Assembly (NCBI GenBank): GCA_964517075.1
Contig: CAZFAT010000239.1
Coordinates: forward strand, 1 to 12,260
DNA: 12,260 nt
Origin: CAZFAT01 sp964517075
GTDB lineage: Bacteria; Acidobacteriota; Vicinamibacteria; Vicinamibacterales; SCN-69-37
Reading direction: 5' to 3'
The position numbers were made by a program, and so were the translations under genes. The notes beneath the pieces are model-generated. The model searched no databases and was not told the DNA's origin. It saw nothing but the letters and a program-made list of their open reading frames with translations. This document shows positions 7,101-12,260 of the stretch, piece after piece. Every line of letters begins with the position of its first letter. Position 1 is the first letter of the stretch.

Positions 7101-7892
7101 ATGGCAACGACGGCGACCGGCAATGACCTTCAGGTGAACGTCACGGAACTGGAAGGCAAAGTGAAGGCGATGTACCAGGCCGTGGCCGAACATCCCGGCG
7201 GGAACTTTCATTTCGACCTCGGGCGGGCATTGGCCGAGCGACTGGGCTACGCGCCGGCCGATCTCGACGCCATTCCAGCCCAGGCGGTCGAGTCGTTCGC
7301 CGGCGTCGGGTACTACTTCGACCTGCTCGGCCTGCGGCCTGGCGAGACCGTGGTCGATCTGGGCAGCGGGTCGGGGATGGACGCCTTTGTGGCCGCAGGC
7401 CGCGTCGGGTCAGCCGGGGCCGTCATCGGGATCGACATGACCGATGCGCAGTTGGCCAAGGCCGAGCGGTTGCGTCAGGCGAGCGGGGCCAGTCACGTCC
7501 GGTTTCGGAAGGCTTACATCGACGCAACCGGGTTGTCCGACGAATCGACCAATGCGGTCATCAGCAACGGCGTCATCAACCTGGCGGCTGACAAGGCGGC
7601 CGTGTTTCGCGAAGCGGCCCGAGTGCTGACGCCAGGCGGACGGCTCGCGCTATCGGACATCGTCACGGAGAAGCCGCTGCCGTCCAACGTGACCTGCAAC
7701 GCGACGCTGTGGGCTGCCTGCATCGGCGGCGCGATGCAAATCGATGAGTACGTGGGCGCGATCGAATCGGCGGGATTGTGCGTCCGGGTGATGTCGGCCA
7801 ATCCCGAATACCGGTTCCTATCGAAGAGCGCGCAAGGCGCCTCGCGGACCTACGGCGTGCGCAGCATCTCGCTGCTTGCGGTCAAGGGCTGA
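7101..7892 (+). CDS. ArsM-like SAM methyltransferase (MT2), paralogue of MT1
   Basis: This 263-aa class I SAM methyltransferase has motif I DLGSGSG (86-92), acidic residue Asp112 (GIDMTD), SNGVINL (155-161), 'ARVLTPGGRLALSDI' (173-187) and AACIGG with Cys207. As in MT1, the ArsM-type cysteine of 'SNCVINL' is Gly (157). The N-terminal block 'MYQAVAEHPGGNFHFDLGRA', then LGYAPADLDAIP and ESFAGVGYYF, aligns with MT1 along its length, so the two are paralogues in one locus. The ATG at 7101 has GGAGG 5 nt upstream; ATG at 7089 is a weaker alternative. The frame is open further upstream, to 6615, but that part overlaps the divergent sigma gene and is not coding. The gene is read from the ECF-type promoter at 7017. 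The substrate is unknown. Confidence 0.9.
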   Translation: MATTATGNDLQVNVTELEGKVKAMYQAVAEHPGGNFHFDLGRALAERLGYAPADLDAIPAQAVESFAGVGYYFDLLGLRPGETVVDLGSGSGMDAFVAAGRVGSAGAVIGIDMTDAQLAKAERLRQASGASHVRFRKAYIDATGLSDESTNAVISNGVINLAADKAAVFREAARVLTPGGRLALSDIVTEKPLPSNVTCNATLWAACIGGAMQIDEYVGAIESAGLCVRVMSANPEYRFLSKSAQGASRTYGVRSISLLAVKG

Positions 7893-7915
7893 AGTCTTCC
7901 CAAGGAGCAGATGAT

Positions 7916-8764
7916 ATGCAGCCGACGAATGCGCCCGTCACGTCCGTGAGCAGCCAGGTCGTTCCCCCACCAGACTTCGAAGCGCTCAAGGTGCGCCAGC
8001 AGGCGATGTGGGGATCGGGAGACTACAGCCAGATTGGCACGCGCCTGCAGATTGCCGGCGAACTGCTGTGCGAGGCGGTCGATCTCGCCGCGATCGACAA
8101 GGTCATCGACGTGGCCGCGGGCAACGGCAACGCGTCGCTGGCGGCGGCGCGGCGGTTCGCCGACGTCACGTCCACGGACTACGTGCCGGCGCTGCTCGAA
8201 CAGGGCCGCCGGCGGGCCGAGGCGGATCAGCTGCCGGTGACATTCCAGGTCGCGGATGTCGAACGGCTGCCCTTTCCGGATGGCACGTTCGACGTGGCGC
8301 TGTCGACCTTTGGCGTGATGTTTGCGCCCAATCAGGAACGCGCGGCATCTGAACTCATGCGCGTCGTCAGGCGCGGCGGCCGGATTGGCCTCGCCAATTG
8401 GACGCCCGAAGGGTTCATCGGGCAGCTCTTCAAGGTGGTGGGTTCGTCTGTTCCGCCGCCCGCTCGCGTGCGGCCGGCCGTGGCCTGGGGCACAGAGGCA
8501 CGGTTGCAGGAGCTGTTCGGGACCCAGGCGACCGACATCCGCGTGGAACGTCGCCACTACGCGTTCCGCTACCAGTCCGCCTCGCACTGGATTGACGTGT
8601 TTCGCACCTATTACGGACCAACACTCAAGGCGTTCGCCGCACTGGACGAGGCGGGACAGGCCGCGCTTCACCACGCGCTGATGGAGTTGCTCGAACGCTC
8701 GAATCGCGGCCGCGGGTCCCTTGTGATTCCTTCTGAGTACCTCGAAGTCGTCGTGACGCTCTGA
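7916..8764 (+). CDS. UbiE-like SAM methyltransferase (MT3)
   Basis: This 282-aa class I SAM methyltransferase has motif I DVAAGNGN (65-72), Asp88 (STDY) at the end of the second strand, 'VADVERLPFPDGTFDVALST' (112-131) and a 'VVRRGGRIGLANWTPEGFIG' strand region. The C-terminal third (FRYQSASHWIDVFRTYYGPT, then SLVIPSEYLEVV) belongs to a common but uncharacterised methyltransferase family. It is unrelated in its N-terminus to MT1 and MT2. ATG at 7916 has AAGGAG 8 nt upstream and starts 23 nt after the MT2 stop, so the two are almost certainly co-transcribed. Despite the UbiE-like core, nothing here links it to quinone synthesis. Confidence 0.88.
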   Translation: MQPTNAPVTSVSSQVVPPPDFEALKVRQQAMWGSGDYSQIGTRLQIAGELLCEAVDLAAIDKVIDVAAGNGNASLAAARRFADVTSTDYVPALLEQGRRRAEADQLPVTFQVADVERLPFPDGTFDVALSTFGVMFAPNQERAASELMRVVRRGGRIGLANWTPEGFIGQLFKVVGSSVPPPARVRPAVAWGTEARLQELFGTQATDIRVERRHYAFRYQSASHWIDVFRTYYGPTLKAFAALDEAGQAALHHALMELLERSNRGRGSLVIPSEYLEVVVTL

Positions 8765-8769
8765 TTGGC

Positions 8770-8791
8770 GCCGCCGCCCGCCAGCGGCGGC
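8770..8791 (+). terminator. GC-rich hairpin after MT3
   Basis: GCCGCCGC (8770-8777) and GCGGCGGC (8784-8791) form a perfect 8-bp stem with a 6-nt loop, starting 5 nt after the MT3 stop. No T-run follows, so it is not a textbook intrinsic terminator. It may pause or attenuate transcription or protect the mRNA 3' end. Confidence 0.45.
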
Positions 8792-8855
8792 CGGACGGTG
8801 AGAGAACCAGGGTGCCTGTGTGTTCCAGCGCCCCGGCCTCGCGGCTTGCGGATCG

Positions 8856-8978
8856 ATGCGGCCTGGAATAGCGTCACCGGATGCCGCCATCGAGGCCATC
8901 GGGCTGTGGTTCCCCATCGGACTTAACGGCCGCCTGACGTCCGTCGACGACCTGATGGACTCCGAGAAGGACGTGTGA
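8856..8978 (+). CDS. Possible small protein, 40 aa, unknown
   Basis: ATG at 8856 opens a 40-codon frame (MRPGIASPDAAIEAIGLWFP, then IGLNGRLTSVDDLMDSEKDV). Its TGA (8976-8978) overlaps the GTG start of the membrane-protein gene as GTGA, a hallmark of translational coupling. No good Shine-Dalgarno precedes the ATG. An in-frame GTG at 8820 would add 12 residues. I do not recognise the family, and there are no cysteines or membrane helices in the 40-aa form. It could be a real short leader gene, a remnant of a longer gene, or chance. The rest of 8765-8974 holds only the hairpin after MT3. Confidence 0.35.
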   Translation: MRPGIASPDAAIEAIGLWFPIGLNGRLTSVDDLMDSEKDV

Positions 8979-10243
8979 GGCGCCGGCCGGATCGCTCTCC
9001 CACCTCGGCGCTGCCAATCGCCTATTTCACGCTCGCGCACGCCGGGCTCGTCGTGGCCTTCGCCGCGCTCGCGATCAGGCCCGATCTGCCCGGCGGGTCC
9101 TTCTATCACCCGCGGATGATCGCGCTCGTCCACCTGATCACGGTCTCGTGGATCACCGGTTCCATTCTCGGCGCGCTGCACATCGTCGCGCCGCTTACCC
9201 TTGGGCTGCCGCTGCCCGTCGGACGGACCGACTGGGTCGCGTTCGGCTCGTTCGCGATTGGCGTCGCGGGCATGGTGGCGCACTTCTGGCTGGGCACCTA
9301 CGAAGGCATGGCCTGGAGCGCGGGCATGGTGACGGCGACGATTCTCTGGATCGGAGGGCGCGTCGTTCGCGGACTGCCGCGCGCCGACGTGCCGTGGCCG
9401 GTCGCGCTGCACGTCGGGCTCGCCTTTGCCAACATCCTCGCCGCGGCCGTTATCGGCGTGCTCATCGGCCTGAACCAGTCGCAAGGGTTTCTGGTCTCAC
9501 CCATGGCCCTGATGTTCGCGCACGTTCACCTGGCATCCATCGGCTGGGCCACGATGATGGTCGTCGGCCTGGCCTACCGGCTGATTCCGATGTTCCTGCC
9601 CGCCGCGATGCCCACCGGCCCGCGGCTCGCCGTGAGTGCCGTACTGCTTGAAACGGGCCTGATCGTCGTCGCGTGGGCTCTCGTGAGCGGGTCAGCCTGG
9701 CTGCCCCTCGGCGCGATGCTGATCGCCGGCGGCTTCGGCAGCTTCGTCACGATGATTCGCCGCACGCTGAAGCGTCGGCTGCCGCGCCCGCCCGCGCTCC
9801 CGAGCCGCGACTGGTCCGTCTGGCAGTCGCATGCGGCCATGCTCTGGCTGCTCGTGGCGATTTCGCTCGGGCTGGCGCTGGCCGTCGGCGTGCCCGGCGA
9901 CCGGTTCCTCACCGTCGCCTGGGTCTATGGGGTGGCGGGGCTCGTGGGCTTCCTCACGCAGATGGTCGTCGGGATGCAGGGCCGGCTGGTACCGCTGTAC
10001 GCGTGGTATCGCGCCCGGGCGGCGCTGAACGGCGCCCAGCCCGCCTGGGCCGCCAACGCGCTGCCCTCCGCCGGCCCGGCTCGCGTCATCTTCCTGCTGT
10101 GGACCGCGGGCGTGCCGCTGCTCGCCGGGGGGCTGGCCACCCACGAACCGCGCGCTGTCGCGCTCGCGGCCTCGCTGCTCCTCGGCGGCGTCGGCGTCAA
10201 CGCCGCGTATCTGCTGTTCATGCTCCGCAGGGCGGGACAGTGA
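8975..10243 (+). CDS. Polytopic membrane protein, NnrS / haem-copper oxidase subunit I-like
   Basis: This 422-aa protein has about 12 predicted membrane helices and little soluble sequence apart from a basic loop (RRTLKRRLPRPPALP). Histidines lie within helices as in haem-binding oxidase-like folds: 'HPRMIALVHLITVSWITGSI', GALHIVAP, HFWLG, FAHVHLASIGWATMMV and HAAML. 'MVVGMQGRLVPLYAWY' closes the conserved core. NnrS and the cbb3 subunit I-like proteins share the pattern of H-x(n)-GW-x(n)-P in successive helices. Without an alignment I cannot say whether haem or a metal centre is kept. The GTG start overlaps the short ORF upstream, and a weak GAGAAGG lies 4 nt before it. It follows the methyltransferase operon on the same strand, but the hairpin at 8770 may separate them. 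A role in nitric oxide or respiratory stress would be inference. Confidence 0.75.
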   Translation: MRRRPDRSPTSALPIAYFTLAHAGLVVAFAALAIRPDLPGGSFYHPRMIALVHLITVSWITGSILGALHIVAPLTLGLPLPVGRTDWVAFGSFAIGVAGMVAHFWLGTYEGMAWSAGMVTATILWIGGRVVRGLPRADVPWPVALHVGLAFANILAAAVIGVLIGLNQSQGFLVSPMALMFAHVHLASIGWATMMVVGLAYRLIPMFLPAAMPTGPRLAVSAVLLETGLIVVAWALVSGSAWLPLGAMLIAGGFGSFVTMIRRTLKRRLPRPPALPSRDWSVWQSHAAMLWLLVAISLGLALAVGVPGDRFLTVAWVYGVAGLVGFLTQMVVGMQGRLVPLYAWYRARAALNGAQPAWAANALPSAGPARVIFLLWTAGVPLLAGGLATHEPRAVALAASLLLGGVGVNAAYLLFMLRRAGQ

Positions 10244-10249
10244 CGGGTA

Positions 10250-10323
10250 CCTGAATTGACGATTGTCGATCGGGTCATTGATGATTGATTGAGGATTGCT
10301 TCAATGACGATTGAAGATTGACA
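10250..10323 (+). repeat. AT-rich intergenic repeat, copy 2
   Basis: This is the second copy of the element at 2006-2080, identical over 25 bp (10263-10287) and similar on either side. It differs by a one-base deletion after the identical core and a few bases inserted before 'aatgacgattg'. It starts 7 nt after the stop of the membrane-protein gene. No gene starts within it, unlike copy 1. Confidence 0.8.
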
Positions 10324-10354
10324 GCATCTGATCACGCGGACCTGAACGCGTGTC

Positions 10355-10388
10355 GCGGCGGGCTGAAGCCCGCCGCCTACCCAGGCGG
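10355..10388. repeat. Palindromic GC element with two overlapping hairpins
   Basis: GCGGCGGGCT (10355-10364) and AGCCCGCCGC (10367-10376) pair perfectly over 10 bp around a 2-nt centre. A second stem, CCGCCT (10373-10378) with AGGCGG (10383-10388), reuses part of the first 3' arm, so the two cannot form together. It sits between two convergent genes, where it could act as a bidirectional terminator. The sequence also resembles the short palindromic repeats scattered in many high-GC genomes. Confidence 0.55.
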
Positions 10389-10396
10389 ATCGGCAC

Positions 10397-12260
10397 TTAC
10401 CGGCGCTGTGCCGTGAGATACCGGTCGAGGTCCGCGTAGGCGTCGGCCGGACGTTCGCTGCCGTTCCAGCCCTCGAGGAATCGTGAGAGCGGCGTGACGT
10501 CCTCGTGCGCTTGCACGGCCACATCGCCCTCGGCCGTGGCGCCGCGCGGCTTCCAGTCCGGGCGGAGCGAGGCGCGCGTCCGCTTCAGCCGTTCGACGGC
10601 CCCGGCGGCATCGTCGCGTTTCCAGTGCAGGTAGCCGAGCAGGAACCAGCCGCCCGACGCGCGGGGATTGGTGGCGCAGACTGCGTCCAGCCGCGACTCG
10701 GCTCGGGCCCGGTCGCCCTGCAGGAGTGCGATCTCGCCCAGCGCGATCAGAGCGCCGGTCTCTTCCGGGTTGATGGCACGCGCCCGCTCGAGCGACGTCT
10801 CCGCGACAGTCAGGTCGGCCGCAGATCGCGAGGCCAGCGCGCGCAGCACACCCCACCGAGACCAGGCGCGGTGGCTGTTGGGGTTCCGCTGCCGCAGCAC
10901 GTCGAGTTCCCGAAGCGCGGCCTCGACCTCCCCGAGGGCCGCCAGCGACGTCGCAAGATAGTAGCGGCTGTCCTCGTGCGCCGGGTCGTACTCGAGTGCC
11001 TGCCGCAGCAGAACCACGGCCTCGCTCATGTCCTTGTCGACCTTCAGCGCGCGCATGGCCCTTCGTTGCGTGTTCCAGAAGGCCATCGTCCGCGCGCGAT
11101 CGTCGAGCGGCGGCGCGGAAGGCGCGGCGGAAGCCACCGGCGCTCGCGCCGACCCTGGAACTTCACGGGGCGCGGCCTCGCCCTCCGTGATCTCCCACGT
11201 CCGATTCGCGGCCAGTGGACCAACCGTGGATGATCGGCCGTCCGGCCAGCGGACCTCCAACCGGTCGATGGCTCCAGCCGCTCCCAATCCGAAGTGGACG
11301 ACGGCACTGCTCTGCGACAGGTAGGAGGCCGGACTCACGGCGCGACGCAGCCGCGCCTCTCCGACGTGCGCAACGAGCTGGGCGCCCAGACCCCGGCCGT
11401 ACACGCCCGCGTGTCCCGGCACGCGGCTGCGCAGGCGCACCGCGAGCCACTGGCCGCGCTGCATGTCGTTGCTGAGGAGCTCGGCGCCCTGGTCGCGGCG
11501 GACGATCAGGACATCGACATCGCCGTCGTTGTCGTAGTCCGCCACGGCCAGGCCGCGCGCCACCGACGGCCGCGCGAGCGGCGGCGACAGGGGGGCGAGG
11601 TCGTGAAACGCCTCTCCGCGCTGGTTCCAGAACAGGAACGGCGACTGCGGCCTGAGCTCCGGCGGCTGGCTGCCCGTCTCGAGCGTGCTGCCATTGGCGA
11701 CGACAAGATCCAGCCAGCCATCCGCATCGAAGTCGGCGAATTCGGCGCCCCAGCCCACCATGGGCAACGAGATCTGGCCGAGCCCCACGGAGTCCGCCGT
11801 GTCGACGAAACGCACCGGCGGGGGCTGATCGGCCGGGGCGGTTCCGCCTGAGCGGCGCGCTGGTGTGCGATTCCCGGCGGCCAGCAGCGACTCGTACAGC
11901 GCGTTCTCCTGCGCCACCCAGTGACTGACGAACAGATCGTCGTCGCCATCCCGGTTCCAGTCGCCGACGGCGAGACCCATCGCGCCGCGATGGTCGGCCA
12001 CCCAGGCGGCGTGGCTGATGTCCTCGAAGCGTCCGCGGCGGTTGTGGAACATCACGTTGTCCGAAATGTCGTTCGCGACGTACAGATCCAGCCAGCCGTC
12101 GCCGTCCACGTCGTGCCAGAGCGCGCTCAGGCTCCGGCCGTCGGGGTTGTCCACACCCAGCGACGCGGCCACCTCGCGGAACCCGCCGCGGCCGTCGTTG
12201 CGAAACAGCAGGTTGCGCTCGGGTGGATACGAGGCGGGGTTCAGCGTGTACGACACGGCC
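10397..12260 (-). CDS. FG-GAP/ASPIC-UnbV protein with C-terminal TPRs (CRTAC1-like), partial
   Basis: At least 619 aa; the 5' end lies beyond the right edge and the frame is open there. The visible part carries four FG-GAP/VCBS calcium-loop motifs: DVDGDGWLD, DWNRDGDDD, DFDADGWLD and DYDNDGDVD (about residues 49, 99, 175 and 240 of the visible part). An ASPIC/UnbV domain follows (about 270-355: GRGLGAQLV, SYLSQSSAVVHFGLG, LEVRWPDG). A proline/alanine-rich linker leads to a TPR region (about 400-590, for example 'SEAVVLLRQALEYDPAHEDS'). Such beta-propeller proteins are normally exported; the signal peptide would be in the missing N-terminus. Acidobacteria and Planctomycetes often encode many of them, and their role is unclear (cell-surface or calcium-dependent binding is inferred). 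The gene ends in TAA at 10397-10399, facing the membrane-protein gene. Confidence 0.92.
   Translation of the reverse strand, partial: AVSYTLNPASYPPERNLLFRNDGRGGFREVAASLGVDNPDGRSLSALWHDVDGDGWLDLYVANDISDNVMFHNRRGRFEDISHAAWVADHRGAMGLAVGDWNRDGDDDLFVSHWVAQENALYESLLAAGNRTPARRSGGTAPADQPPPVRFVDTADSVGLGQISLPMVGWGAEFADFDADGWLDLVVANGSTLETGSQPPELRPQSPFLFWNQRGEAFHDLAPLSPPLARPSVARGLAVADYDNDGDVDVLIVRRDQGAELLSNDMQRGQWLAVRLRSRVPGHAGVYGRGLGAQLVAHVGEARLRRAVSPASYLSQSSAVVHFGLGAAGAIDRLEVRWPDGRSSTVGPLAANRTWEITEGEAAPREVPGSARAPVASAAPSAPPLDDRARTMAFWNTQRRAMRALKVDKDMSEAVVLLRQALEYDPAHEDSRYYLATSLAALGEVEAALRELDVLRQRNPNSHRAWSRWGVLRALASRSAADLTVAETSLERARAINPEETGALIALGEIALLQGDRARAESRLDAVCATNPRASGGWFLLGYLHWKRDDAAGAVERLKRTRASLRPDWKPRGATAEGDVAVQAHEDVTPLSRFLEGWNGSERPADAYADLDRYLTAQRR

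Noticed and set aside
7850..9484. Long - strand open frame (544 aa) across MT3 and the membrane-protein gene
   Set aside because: Arg/Pro/His/Gly-rich composition, no recognisable domain, and it lies opposite well-supported genes on the + strand. It is a GC-driven shadow frame.

Overview
The window is high-GC bacterial DNA. The gene mix is a secreted sulfatase, a PL10 pectate lyase, a CRTAC1-like FG-GAP/ASPIC protein fused to TPRs, a SigR-like sigma factor with a zinc anti-sigma, and short 'gattgagga'-rich intergenic repeats. This suggests a soil or sediment polysaccharide degrader, most likely Acidobacteriota of the Vicinamibacteria type. That assignment is inference from gene content; no phylogenetic marker is present.

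Left part (1-3500, + strand): an MsbA-like ABC exporter with permease and ATPase fused, then a secreted sulfatase. They are separated by an AT-rich repeat that also supplies the sulfatase's Shine-Dalgarno and TTG start. Facing them (3503-4105, - strand) is the C-terminal part of a TPR protein with no N-terminus. It continues the reading frame of the pectate lyase directly past that gene's TGA stop.

Central part (4106-8764) is the most interesting. An ECF sigma factor and a 78-aa cytosolic zinc anti-sigma overlap at GTGA. They are followed on the - strand by a SAM methyltransferase (MT1) and a secreted pectate lyase. Divergently, on the + strand, lie a paralogue of that methyltransferase (MT2) and a UbiE-like methyltransferase (MT3). 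The sigma gene and MT2 are each preceded by the same promoter pattern, TGGAAC-N16-GCGTCCT, pointing in opposite directions. The anti-sigma has the Cys/His/Cys/Cys spacing of the thiol-redox sensor RsrA. I infer a self-activating thiol-, oxidant- or metal(loid)-stress switch that drives three methyltransferases. MT1 and MT2 resemble arsenite methyltransferases but have Gly where ArsM has a conserved Cys, so their substrate is unknown.

Right part (8765-12260): a strong GC hairpin after MT3, a possible 40-aa ORF overlapping the next gene by GTGA, and a polytopic membrane protein resembling NnrS or haem-copper oxidase subunit I. Next comes an intergenic patch holding the second copy of the AT-rich repeat and a palindromic hairpin. 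The window ends in a convergent FG-GAP/ASPIC-UnbV/TPR protein whose N-terminus lies beyond the right edge. No rRNA, tRNA, CRISPR array, transposase or integrase was seen.
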